From an uncultured Parabacteroides sp. (GTDB lineage Bacteria > Bacteroidota > Bacteroidia > Bacteroidales > Tannerellaceae): a DNA stretch of 31,216 nucleotides. The stretch covers positions 1 through 31,216 of the forward strand of contig CAKVBA010000032.1 of the NCBI GenBank assembly GCA_934725305.1. Direction: 5' to 3'. Shown one piece after another: positions 7,490 to 15,169 of this stretch. How positions within the stretch are numbered: position 1 is the stretch's first letter; each line of letters opens with the position of its first letter. The notes beneath the pieces are model-generated. The model saw nothing but the letters and a program-made list of their open reading frames with translations. It had not been told where the DNA came from and ran no database searches. The position numbers were made by a program, and so were the translations under genes.

Positions 7490-8682
7490 AGATAGGAAAC
7501 AAAATATCGCTGCTATACTCGGGTATAACGATTGGACTGGTGATCATTACGGCTCTCATTTTCTTCATCATCGCGTCAAATTATACCCGGAACATCTATT
7601 TCAACTATCTGGAAGAAAAAGCACATGCCGTGGCTGAAGAGAAATTCTCGGAAGACGAACTCGACCCGGTGAAATATCGCAATGTGGTGATTCGCCGACA
7701 AAACTCTATTCCCACATCCAAAGAGCTGTTTATCAACCTTGCCGACCGAGCCTTGGCTGAAAGACAACTGCGACAATATCTCGACAAAGGAGAAATAGAG
7801 AAGCTGTTTGCCAACCAAATTGTGAATTTCGAGGAAAAGCAAGAGGTGGGAACGGCTTTCATCTACTACGACAACACCGGGACTTTTGCCGTAGTAGTGC
7901 TGAGTCGTAATCCGTTTATCGACGACATCAACCGCATGTTGCTGTGGGGATTGCTCGCGCTTGTGTTCTTGTCTGCCGGTGTTCTTTATCTTATCAGCCG
8001 CTTGTATGCCCTGCGTATGCTCAACAGGATAGACATGGACTATCAAGCGGAAAAGATGTTTGTAAATAATGCCTCGCATGAGATCAACAATCCGCTCACT
8101 GCCATTCAGGGCGAATGCGAGATAGGGCTTATGATGGACCATCAGCCTGCTGAATATCGAGATATCTTGGGACGCATATCCAAGGAAACCAACCGCATCA
8201 TCACGATCATGCGAGAACTGTTACAATTCTCACATGCTCGCGATGGACGCTTGGACAAGTCGAAGATGCAAACTCTGAGCCTTTCTTCCGTCGTTGCTCC
8301 GGAATGCAAAGGCAACGTGAAGCTGAACATCATCAACGACTTCAATGTAAATGCCGATTCTGAATTACTTCGCATAGCCATCCATAATCTGGTGGGCAAC
8401 GCAGTGAAATATTCTAACAGTAATGCCGTGGCTGTCACGATCAACAAACCCAACCTCACGATCGAGGATCGAGGCATTGGTATTCCGGAATCTGAACTCA
8501 GCCACATTTTCCAACCCTTCTACCGTGCTTCAAACGTGGGCTCAGTTTCAGGCAAAGGCGTAGGTCTGGCTCTCTCCCAAAGCATCTTGAAACGCATGGG
8601 CGCCAATATCTCCGTTGATTCGCATGTCAAAACCGGTACCACTTTCAAAGTGACATTCGGGAAATGCCTTCGCGATAATTGA
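7486..8682 (+). CDS. Sensor histidine kinase partner of the regulator
   Basis: The start is ATG at 7486, overlapping the regulator stop (ATGA); a TTG four codons upstream is less likely. The 398-aa protein has TM1 at about 10-30, a periplasmic sensor of about 115 residues, TM2 at about 152-172, then a HisKA helix pair with H198 in NNASHEINNPL. The catalytic domain has an N-box (NLVGNAVKYS), G1 (DRGIGIP) and G2 (GKGVGLALS). Only about 20 residues separate TM2 from the H-box region, too few for a HAMP domain, so signal transfer is direct. Note EINNPL where most kinases have ELRTPL. It ends just before a bidirectional hairpin. Confidence 0.9.
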   Translation: MKIGNKISLLYSGITIGLVIITALIFFIIASNYTRNIYFNYLEEKAHAVAEEKFSEDELDPVKYRNVVIRRQNSIPTSKELFINLADRALAERQLRQYLDKGEIEKLFANQIVNFEEKQEVGTAFIYYDNTGTFAVVVLSRNPFIDDINRMLLWGLLALVFLSAGVLYLISRLYALRMLNRIDMDYQAEKMFVNNASHEINNPLTAIQGECEIGLMMDHQPAEYRDILGRISKETNRIITIMRELLQFSHARDGRLDKSKMQTLSLSSVVAPECKGNVKLNIINDFNVNADSELLRIAIHNLVGNAVKYSNSNAVAVTINKPNLTIEDRGIGIPESELSHIFQPFYRASNVGSVSGKGVGLALSQSILKRMGANISVDSHVKTGTTFKVTFGKCLRDN

Positions 8683-8714
8683 AAACTGCTTTCTCCCCAA
8701 AGAGGAAGCAGTTT
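8683..8714. terminator. Bidirectional terminator hairpin between convergent genes
   Basis: AAACTGCTT at 8684-8692 pairs with AAGCAGTTT at 8706-8714, and CTC/GAG extends the stem around a CCCAAA loop. It lies in the 47-bp gap between the kinase stop and the permease stop and can serve both. Confidence 0.65.
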
Positions 8715-8729
8715 CAGAATCAGTAAATC

Positions 8730-10241
8730 CTACAACGGGAACAACAATGTTGTAATGAATATATTCGCTATAAGAATTATAACATTCATAAGCACTCCTA
8801 TACGCATGAAGTCTGTGAAGCGATAACCGCCTGGCACATACACCAACATGTGTGTAGGTGAGCCAATCGGAGTGGCAAAACTTGAGCTGACACTAATCAT
8901 CAGAGCAATGATGAAGGTAAGAGGATTCACTCCGATTGATGTGGCAGCCGCCACTGCAATGGGATAGAACATCGCTCCACAAGCTGTGTTAGAGATAAAC
9001 TCTGTGGCAAACGTACCAACCAGGCATATTGCCGTCAGCACCACATAAGGATTGGTTCCACATACGCTCAGCAGTCCTTCTGACAACAGCGAAGCCAATC
9101 CGCTATTCTCAATAGCCTTACCAAACGCCATACTGCAGGCAAAGATGATAATCACGCGAAGGTCTATGCTTTTGAAAGCCTGTTCAACGGTACAGCAACG
9201 ACAAAGCAACATAGCTCCTGCTGCTATCAATGCAGACTCGAACAGCGAAAGGATGTTGAAAGCAGACAACAGCACCATACCCACCATGATAATAGAAGAA
9301 AGCACAGTCTTCTTTCCCTGCTCGGGAGTGATCTCCATATCCATAATCGAAGGCTCAAGACCCGTTCTATTTGCCAGTGCTATAACATCCTTGCGTTGGC
9401 CCCCAAAGACCAGCGTGTCGCCTCCTAACAGAAAGTCGTCCTTCGTAATCTGATTATTTATCTCGCCATCAAAACTGATAACACCTAATATAGGCAGATC
9501 GGTCTGCAGGTCACCAATGGTTTGCCCCACAAGATGGCTCTTCGCCGGCACCTTCAGTTCGGTAGAAACGCCCTGCACGTTCAGCTTCTCATCGGCAGAG
9601 ACACGTGTAGGCAACAACTTCTGCATAGCAAGCATCGACAAGATGCCCACAGCCAGACAGAACAGACCTACGCCCGTAGTGGCAAAGATACTGAGGTGGG
9701 TTCCAGGAAACTCCTCCATGTACATGCCTGAGATAATCAGGTTGGGAGGCGTTCCAATCAATGTACAGATTCCACCCATGCCCGATGCATAACTCAGCGG
9801 GATAAGCAGTTTAGAGGGTGCAATGCCAAGCTTATTACTCCAGTCCTTCACAATGCCGATAAACAACGCCACCACAGTTGTGTTGCTTAAGAAAGCACTC
9901 AGTATGGCAACAGGAGTCATCACTCTGACGATAGCACCAGACAATCCTTTAGGCGAACCCATCAGATTCTTCACGATCCATTGCGTCACGCCTGTATAGG
10001 TCATGCCGGCTATCACTACAAAGAGCACAGCAATCACCAGCACACTTGTGCTCGAGAATCCTGCCATACACTCCTTGGCACTCAACACTCCCGTCAATAT
10101 CAATAACGATGAGGTTACGAAAAACACCAGCCATGTTTCCAGTTTTGTGAAAATCAACGTCAGAAACATACCGAGTATCAACACGATGGTTATCCATGCA
10201 TTGGCTGTTAATCCCAAGAAAATTAAATTCTCCATAATCAT
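8730..10241 (-). CDS. SLC13 (DASS)-type anion permease with a TrkA_C domain
   Basis: This is a 503-aa inner-membrane transporter. Its two inverted halves each carry the family motif: SNTTVVALF near 119-127 with IGTPPNLI near 162-169, and SNTACGAMF with IGSPTHML in the C-terminal half. Between them, at about 220-300, lies a soluble TrkA_C/RCK_C-like domain (SHLVGQTIGDL, ILGVISFDGEIN, DTLVFGGQRKDV), as in sulfate- and dicarboxylate-type DASS proteins. The substrate cannot be told. Start choice: MIMENL at 10241, or the internal ATG at 10235. It follows the SpoIIE-type phosphatase gene on the same strand after 113 bp, so it may be read with that switch or have its own promoter. Confidence 0.85.
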   Translation of the reverse strand: MIMENLIFLGLTANAWITIVLILGMFLTLIFTKLETWLVFFVTSSLLILTGVLSAKECMAGFSSTSVLVIAVLFVVIAGMTYTGVTQWIVKNLMGSPKGLSGAIVRVMTPVAILSAFLSNTTVVALFIGIVKDWSNKLGIAPSKLLIPLSYASGMGGICTLIGTPPNLIISGMYMEEFPGTHLSIFATTGVGLFCLAVGILSMLAMQKLLPTRVSADEKLNVQGVSTELKVPAKSHLVGQTIGDLQTDLPILGVISFDGEINNQITKDDFLLGGDTLVFGGQRKDVIALANRTGLEPSIMDMEITPEQGKKTVLSSIIMVGMVLLSAFNILSLFESALIAAGAMLLCRCCTVEQAFKSIDLRVIIIFACSMAFGKAIENSGLASLLSEGLLSVCGTNPYVVLTAICLVGTFATEFISNTACGAMFYPIAVAAATSIGVNPLTFIIALMISVSSSFATPIGSPTHMLVYVPGGYRFTDFMRIGVLMNVIILIANIFITTLLFPL

Positions 10242-10354
10242 AATACTTTTACGGCCTTTATGAGTATCGTGGCAATTACTCCTACCGACACCTTATTGAC
10301 CAGAATTATTAGTAAAAACACACTCTGATTCAAACAAGAATTCCCTGCTCTTTC

Positions 10355-12136
10355 TTATTTGCCCTTATACTCTATCACCACCATCGTGATGTCGTCACTC
10401 TGATAGCCCGCCTCAGAAAACGCCTTTACATCATTATAGACAGATTCAACAAAGTCTTTCGCTATGCGCACGCCTCTACGCCGTGCATCAGCAAGAGCGT
10501 TCAACAGACGATCCTCGCCATAAAGCTCCTTCGTGGCGCTCTCTGCCTCGGTAACACCATCTGTATAAAGGAAAAGAGCCTCACCGGGCTTCATTATCGT
10601 CTCCTGGTCGCAATAAGGGAAACCGTCTAATATGCCCACAGCAATATTGGTCTCTATCTGCTCATAGTGAACGTCGATCTTACCCTCATCCGTGATGCGG
10701 CGCGCCACAGGAGCATTATGCCCGCAGTTGCAGAAACGCATTCGCCCCGTATTGATGTCGAGCACTCCCAATATCATGGTGCAAAACATATTTTGGTCAT
10801 TCCCGTCCGATAGAGCCGTATTCAGTGCATTGGCAATCGCTGCCGGTCTGTCTTCATGGAGCGACACATTGCGAAACAAAGAACGCAACACAACCATAAA
10901 CAAAGAGGATGGCACACCCTTGCCCGACACATCTCCGATACAGAAAAAGAACTTGTCGTCACGGATAAAATAGTCGAACAGGTCGCCTCCCACCTCCTTG
11001 GCCGGCACCAACATACCATATACATCCAGTTCCTTCACATCGGGAAAAGCCGGATAGAGCTTGGGCAACATGCCCTTCTGTATCGTGGCTGCAATATTCA
11101 ATTCACTCTGCATCACAGCTTTTTGTGCCGCAGCTTTCTCATATCGGTCAATAACTTTTATCAGTCGCCAGCACACAAAGCCAAAGATAATCATACCAAA
11201 GAGCATATTCAGCAACATGCCTCTCTTTACCTCATCTACAGAGGAATAGATATTTTGGTCCGAAAAGTCGATAGCAAGAGTCCATTTCGCCTTTGCAACA
11301 GGCGCATAATAGATAAGTCGTTTGTCATCACCTCTTCCATAAGAGCTTGAACCGCGCCTTGCCTCCTTCATCTCTACATAGATGCGCTTATCCAGCTGAA
11401 CAGAAGAGATTGTTGTCAGCGAGTCAAGAGTCATCTTCAGCACATAATCCGGATTAGGATGAGAAACGAACTTAAACGACTGATCCATCAGCGTCACCAC
11501 AGCATCGGGATAAGGAGCCGCCTTGCTGATATAGTTATTGAGCTGCTCAAGCGAGATGTCGCAACATATCACTCCCATAAACTCGCCCTCTTTATCATAG
11601 AAAGGCATACTGTATGGAGCGAGCAGAATGCCATTTGCCGCACGCAACGGATGAGCCCAGTATCCTTTGCCACTCTTCTTGGCACCCTCATACCATTCCG
11701 TCTGGTCATAGTGTGCCAATGAAGAAGCCTCCATGCCATAATGGTTGAATCCCTCAGCTACACTGCCCTGGCAGAAAGTGACAGGAACGGCTATCCCCTG
11801 CTTCTGCACCCGATCAGGATCGAAAGAAATCACCACACCATACAGATGTGGATTGGCAATCATAAACCGATCCATCACCGCATAGATATCGGAAGTCAGA
11901 ACCTTGCCTTCGTTGGTAACCATATCCGTCAGATTGAGAGCAGACACCTCTGTCTCGGTCAGCAATTTGTCTGTATGTTCAAGAAGTATATCCAAATCGC
12001 GCGTGGCTATCTGATCTGCTTCCTCGAAGAACTTCTTTTCGCTGTATTTCAAAGCGATGCCATTGCCTATGGTGAATACCGTAAACAGCGTAAACAGTAT
12101 AGCCAATGACATTTTGATTTTAGATATCTTATTCAT
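10355..12136 (-). CDS. Membrane SpoIIE-type PP2C phosphatase with Cache sensor
   Basis: The 593-aa product has TM1 (about 8-28), an extracytoplasmic double-Cache-like sensor (about 30-305; YWAHPLRAANG, MGVICCDIS), TM2 (about 307-328), a short helical linker, and a PP2C/SpoIIE domain from about 345. Metal-binding motifs are present: GGDLFD with D385 and D388, GDVSGKGVP with D402, GHN at 472-474, YTDGVTE with D526, and DDIT at 581-584. RsbU/SpoIIE proteins dephosphorylate a STAS antagonist, and the STAS and kinase genes lie just upstream on the same strand. The inferred role is to turn an outside ligand signal into release of the partner switch. The ligand is unknown. Confidence 0.9.
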   Translation of the reverse strand: MNKISKIKMSLAILFTLFTVFTIGNGIALKYSEKKFFEEADQIATRDLDILLEHTDKLLTETEVSALNLTDMVTNEGKVLTSDIYAVMDRFMIANPHLYGVVISFDPDRVQKQGIAVPVTFCQGSVAEGFNHYGMEASSLAHYDQTEWYEGAKKSGKGYWAHPLRAANGILLAPYSMPFYDKEGEFMGVICCDISLEQLNNYISKAAPYPDAVVTLMDQSFKFVSHPNPDYVLKMTLDSLTTISSVQLDKRIYVEMKEARRGSSSYGRGDDKRLIYYAPVAKAKWTLAIDFSDQNIYSSVDEVKRGMLLNMLFGMIIFGFVCWRLIKVIDRYEKAAAQKAVMQSELNIAATIQKGMLPKLYPAFPDVKELDVYGMLVPAKEVGGDLFDYFIRDDKFFFCIGDVSGKGVPSSLFMVVLRSLFRNVSLHEDRPAAIANALNTALSDGNDQNMFCTMILGVLDINTGRMRFCNCGHNAPVARRITDEGKIDVHYEQIETNIAVGILDGFPYCDQETIMKPGEALFLYTDGVTEAESATKELYGEDRLLNALADARRRGVRIAKDFVESVYNDVKAFSEAGYQSDDITMVVIEYKGK

Positions 12137-12188
12137 CTTGTCAACATAGTATTATGTGTTTAGTTGGATGTGGTTCTATACACTTACT

Positions 12189-12611
12189 TTATATCTTCTT
12201 TATCATAGTCAGCACATTCTCTTCGCCTGCTCGCTCATACTTCAGCTTATCCATCATCTGCTTGATAAGGAAGATGCCGAGTCCACCTATCGGTCTTTCC
12301 TCTGCCCCTAATGTAGTATCTACCTCGGGCGCCTCAGCCAGAGGGTCGAACGCAAAACCATGGTCAATAAGCCGGATGGTCAGCTCTCGGCTACCATCGT
12401 CTGCCACACTGACATCTGCCGTAATAGAGATAGGCATACCTGTAGCCTCGCCATAGGCATAGTCCACGATATTTGCCACTGCCTCATCGAGAGCCAGCTG
12501 CAACTGGAACACCAAAGCAGGGTCAAGACCGAACTCCTCACCTATCTGCTCGGTGAAGGGTTCGAGCGCGGTCATCTCCGACAGACTGTTATTTATCGTA
12601 AGAGACAACAT
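12189..12611 (-). CDS. RsbW/SpoIIAB-like ATP-binding protein (HATPase_c_2)
   Basis: This is a 140-aa GHKL-fold protein. The N-box is LDEAVANIVDYAY (E43, N47), the G1-like motif is DHGFAFDP (D83) and the G2-like motif is GGLGIFLIK at 109-117. Members of this group act as serine kinases that phosphorylate a STAS partner and hold an output protein. The gene lies 2 bp after the STAS gene and 52 bp before the phosphatase gene, so the three form one transcription unit. No sigma factor is encoded in the window, so the output partner must be elsewhere or is not a sigma factor. Confidence 0.9.
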   Translation of the reverse strand: MLSLTINNSLSEMTALEPFTEQIGEEFGLDPALVFQLQLALDEAVANIVDYAYGEATGMPISITADVSVADDGSRELTIRLIDHGFAFDPLAEAPEVDTTLGAEERPIGGLGIFLIKQMMDKLKYERAGEENVLTMIKKI

Positions 12612-12613
12612 GA

Positions 12614-12916
12614 TTATCTGAAATCAAAGAGAGAGAAGAATCCAGTGATGGTAAAGACCTTCGTTACCTCGGGAGTCATGCCCTCGATGATAATCTTGCC
12701 TCCGGCAGCGATAGTAGCCTTGCGCAGCGTGAGAAAAAGACGCAGGCCACTTGATGAGATAAACTCCAACTGCTCGCAGTTGAGCACGATGGTTTTTCCG
12801 GCATTATCCACCAATGGCTGCATATCTATTGCAAACTGTGTTGAGGCAACTGTGTCGAGACGACCAACAAGAACCGCCAAAATCTCATTCTCCTGATTGT
12901 TTATTTTTAGCTCCAT
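12614..12916 (-). CDS. STAS-domain anti-sigma-factor antagonist-like protein
   Basis: The product is a 100-aa single-domain STAS protein (SpoIIAA/RsbV type). The phosphorylation loop reads EFISSSGLR (residues 52-59): by alignment with the usual DSSG, Ser55 is the expected phosphosite and the preceding Asp is replaced by Ser54. The rest follows the fold: GRLDTVAS early on, LRKATIAAGG for the second helix, and VTKVFTITGF near the end. It is first in the operon with the kinase and phosphatase genes, which give the matching enzyme pair. The function as antagonist is inferred from family and context. Confidence 0.9.
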   Translation of the reverse strand: MELKINNQENEILAVLVGRLDTVASTQFAIDMQPLVDNAGKTIVLNCEQLEFISSSGLRLFLTLRKATIAAGGKIIIEGMTPEVTKVFTITGFFSLFDFR

Positions 12917-12956
12917 CCTATATATTATGTTGTTTTTAAATAATTACTGATATAGC

Positions 12957-12964
12957 AAAGATAT
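12957..12964 (-). promoter_or_regulatory. -7 promoter box for the partner-switch operon
   Basis: On the minus strand the box reads TATCTTTG, which fits TAnnTTTG, 41 bp ahead of the STAS start. A convincing TTTG -33 box is not visible. It is the only good candidate in the 130 bp upstream of the operon. Confidence 0.5.
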
Positions 12965-13051
12965 AAATACAATCCGAAAAACGTACTCCGCTTGGTGGCA
13001 TTTTTTCTGTTTTTGTATGGCACATATACCTACAATCTTGAATACACTATC

Positions 13052-13210
13052 ACCCAGGGCGTTGCCCTATGGAGAACTTTGCACCTCCATGCGGAGGCGC
13101 GCATTAACACAAATCACAAACGCAATAATATTCACACGTTTACGAAACGTAGCAACGACGCCCGTGGCGAATGCCATGGGCAATGGTCTCCATAGCCCAG
13201 CGCCCTGGGT
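13052..13210. repeat. GC-rich inverted-repeat block
   Basis: The left arm ACCCAGGGCGTTGCCC and on to 13075 matches the reverse complement of 13187-13210 at 21 of 24 positions. The arms are about 110 bp apart, with further small hairpins inside, for example GCCCGTGGC/GCCATGGGC. The left arm context (AATACACTATCACCCAGGGCG) recurs, inverted, at 13639-13663, so this is a dispersed family. I do not know its function. Confidence 0.6.
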
Positions 13211-13266
13211 CTTGTGTATGAATGAAACAATCGCCCTGCAAAGGGGCATCTTCAATAACATCCTCA

Positions 13267-13613
13267 ATAGTTATTGTATTTTATAAAGATTCGTTTTTGC
13301 TGACAACAAGAGATAAAACCATTAGGGACAACGGGCAATTTTGCCAAGGTTGACCGGCAAATCCGTCTCGGATTAAACAGCCTATAAAACAGGGTTATAG
13401 GCTATCTTTCAACAGTCTATAGACTTTCCCGAAAAAGGGTATAGAGTTTTTGGAAAAAGTCTAGGGACTTTTTTGAAATTGGATAGGCACTCCGTTCGGA
13501 TTGGGTAGGCACTCCGTCGAAAAGGAGTAGGCACCCAATTTTCGTAAATAAATGAATCAATTTTGACATCGCTAATACCTCCTTAAAACCCTATTGGGTT
13601 ATTGTATTTTTAT
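13267..13613 (-). repeat. Direct-repeat-bounded module with 22-bp array (copy 3, inverted)
   Basis: The same module as at 734-1077, in reverse orientation and without MITE arms. It is bounded by ATAAAATACAATAACTAT (minus strand, 13267-13284) and ATAAAAATACAATAA (13599-13613). Eight 22-bp units fill 13385-13560 in the same order. The trailer is clearly diverged but keeps the GAGACGGATTTGCCGGTC part. Because it lacks the MITE ends, the module can be a separate unit. Confidence 0.75.
13385..13560 (-). repeat. Eight tandem 22-bp units (array copy 3, inverted)
   Basis: Minus-strand units 8 to 1 begin at 13385, 13407, 13429, 13451, 13473, 13495, 13517 and 13539 with no indel. Unit 2 (GGTGCCTACTCC core) matches unit 2 of the 17225 array better than that of the 784 array; unit 1 is the most decayed. 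The hairpin across units 7 and 8 is kept (396-405 and 412-421 of the 13-kb block) with the same loop, one mismatch and one G-U type pair. Confidence 0.85.
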
Positions 13614-13633
13614 AGACAACAAATTTTCCCAGG

Positions 13634-13733
13634 TCAACGCCATGGGTGATAGAGTATTGGCAACGCCATGAGTATAATATAGATATTTCGTCCTACAGGG
13701 CCGTTTATTTGGTGTAGCAGCGCCTTGGGTAAT
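13634..13733 (-). repeat. Second block of the GC-rich dispersed repeat
   Basis: On the minus strand this block contains AATACTCTATCACCCATGGCG, nearly the same as the left arm context at 13041-13062, and an upstream variant ATTACCCAAGGCGCTGC. The two blocks flank the inverted array module, as if the module had landed in an older repeat cluster. Confidence 0.5.
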
Positions 13734-13828
13734 AAAAGAAACTCCATAAAGAAAAAAAGAGGGCGGCCATAGGATTTCTGCAGACTTTTTTGTTTATTTA
13801 CGACGGGTATTAACAAACAATAAAAACA

Positions 13829-14956
13829 ATGAAGAATCGAATGAAAAAAGAAATTTTATCTTCCGCCATCCTATTGATTACTGTAGCATTTACAGCCATT
13901 TCCTGTACACAACAAGCAGACAACAGCTATATCGCAGAAGGTAGCGTTGACGACCCCAGTGCAAACGGTATGACAATCTACATCCGCAAATATGATGATA
14001 ATAAAGCGATTGATTCAACCGTCGTTCAAAACAATCGGTTTGTATTTAAAGGGACTATCGATACAGCTCATTTCTGCCGTATTGATGTAAATCAGGAGTT
14101 TGGAAACCTGATCGTTGAACCGGGACATATCTACGTCAATATGAAAGACCTTAATAATCCGGCCAGCGGAACTCAGATGAATGACGAATTATCCCGCTTG
14201 ATGCAGATCGAAGACAGTCTCTACACGACTGTACAACAAAAAGAGGAAAAACTTAGGGCAGCCTATCCCGACAAAAAGGAGTTTACAGAGCAGATGAAAC
14301 GTTATAAAGAACAACTGCAACAGGAGATGGCCAAAATCGGTGAACAGGTGATGGCCATTCACAACAACGATGCCATTGGTTTCTATCTGATGTATTCCTC
14401 TTTTATCCAAGAATTACCATTAGAAGCCAAATGGAATGCCTTGCAACAGATGGGTCCGTGGCTCAAATCAACGCAAGCGGCCCAACAACTGATTCAGACG
14501 GTTGAGATGGAAAAGAAGTCACAAGTCGGTATGCCGTTTATCGATATCAAAGGAACAGATGAGAATGGGAAAGAGGTAGCTCTTGCCGATTTTGTAGGAA
14601 AAGGGAACTATGTATTGGTGGATATGTGGGCCAGCTGGTGCAGACCTTGCCGCCAAGAGATACCCAACTTGGCTAAGCTTCATAACCTCTACCACAACAA
14701 AGGCCTGACAGTTGTCGGTGTTTTCACCTGGGACCAGCAAGAAAATCTGACCACTGCCATGAAAGAGGAAAAGATTACTTGGAATCAGATTGTTGACACC
14801 GAAATGGGTGCCATGCAGAAATATGGAATCAATGGCATTCCTTTTATCTTTTTACTCTCACCTGATGGCATCATCGTAGAACGTGGATTACGTGGAGAAG
14901 AAATGATTCAAACAGTAGAATCTTATCTAAACCAAAAACGGTCATTAGGCCGTTAA
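13829..14956 (+). CDS. TlpA-like thiol-disulfide oxidoreductase lipoprotein with DUF4369-like N-terminus
   Basis: This is a 375-aa envelope lipoprotein: the lipobox ends AISC with Cys26. Residues about 30-130 look like DUF4369 (YIAEGSVDD, MTIYIRKYDD, RFVFKGTID), followed by a Lys/Glu/Gln-rich helical stretch (about 130-175). A thioredoxin/TlpA fold follows from about 235 with WCRPC (C271, C274) and cis-Pro P338 in GINGIPF. Such proteins are common in Bacteroidetes and act as periplasmic disulfide reductases; the partner is unknown. ATG at 13829 is used; a second at 13841 would shorten the signal peptide by four residues. The gene stands alone, with a hairpin overlapping its stop. Confidence 0.88.
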   Translation: MKNRMKKEILSSAILLITVAFTAISCTQQADNSYIAEGSVDDPSANGMTIYIRKYDDNKAIDSTVVQNNRFVFKGTIDTAHFCRIDVNQEFGNLIVEPGHIYVNMKDLNNPASGTQMNDELSRLMQIEDSLYTTVQQKEEKLRAAYPDKKEFTEQMKRYKEQLQQEMAKIGEQVMAIHNNDAIGFYLMYSSFIQELPLEAKWNALQQMGPWLKSTQAAQQLIQTVEMEKKSQVGMPFIDIKGTDENGKEVALADFVGKGNYVLVDMWASWCRPCRQEIPNLAKLHNLYHNKGLTVVGVFTWDQQENLTTAMKEEKITWNQIVDTEMGAMQKYGINGIPFIFLLSPDGIIVERGLRGEEMIQTVESYLNQKRSLGR

Positions 14957-14990
14957 ATGTATCAGCTAAAATAACGGCTTGCAGTCTTTT
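14949..14990 (+). terminator. Terminator-like hairpin at the end of the TlpA-like gene
   Basis: GCCGTTA at 14949-14955, which includes part of the stop codon, pairs with TAACGGC at 14972-14978, and a T-rich tail (CTTTTGTTTTT) follows. The stem is short, so strength is uncertain. Confidence 0.45.
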
Positions 14991-15018
14991 GTTTTTATAA
15001 GGCCTCTTTTGCCTGTTT

Positions 15019-15079
15019 ATAACCCAATTCGGTCGTCATTAGATTACAAATCCTGCTCTAATGACTGATTTGGGTTTAT
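15019..15079. mobile_element. Minimal MITE: two terminal repeats joined as a hairpin
   Basis: AACCCAATTCGGTCGTCATT (15021-15040) faces TCTAATGACTGATTTGGGTT (about 15057-15076), the inverted form of the same MITE end, with only about 13 bp between. Everything internal to the larger copies is missing, so it is either a deletion product or the ancestral core. As RNA it would make a long stem between the TlpA-like and PSP1 genes and may act as a terminator in either direction. Confidence 0.7.
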
Positions 15080-15121
15080 CAAAATTTAAAACCTTAGATT
15101 TTATAATTAGAAAATAAACTG

Positions 15122-15129
15122 TATTTTTG
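15122..15129 (+). promoter_or_regulatory. -7 promoter box of the PSP1-gldH pair
   Basis: TATTTTTG fits TAnnTTTG, 40 bp ahead of the PSP1 start at 15170. No clear -33 TTTG at the right distance. Confidence 0.45.
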
Positions 15130-15169
15130 TTTGTTTTTAGTAAGCATAAATTATTATCTATAATAGAGA

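Larger units (their letters stand above)
12965..13828. other. Repeat-filled intergenic gap
   Basis: No credible gene lies here. The gap holds a GC-rich inverted-repeat block (13052-13210), an inverted 22-bp-array module (13267-13613) and a second block related to the first (13634-13733). Short open frames across it translate the repeats only. An exact palindrome ACGTTT-acg-AAACGT lies at about 13134-13150 and a GGAGG/CCTCC stem near 13083-13096. Confidence 0.6.

Noticed and set aside
13017..13286. Small ORFs in the 12.9-13.8 kb gap
   Set aside because: They consist of inverted-repeat sequence, exist on both strands and lack start signals.
14941..14956. CGGTCATTAG at the end of the TlpA-like gene as a further MITE end
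   Set aside because: Only ten bases match, the CCCAA part is absent and there is no partner repeat apart from the 15019-15079 element, so chance is likely.
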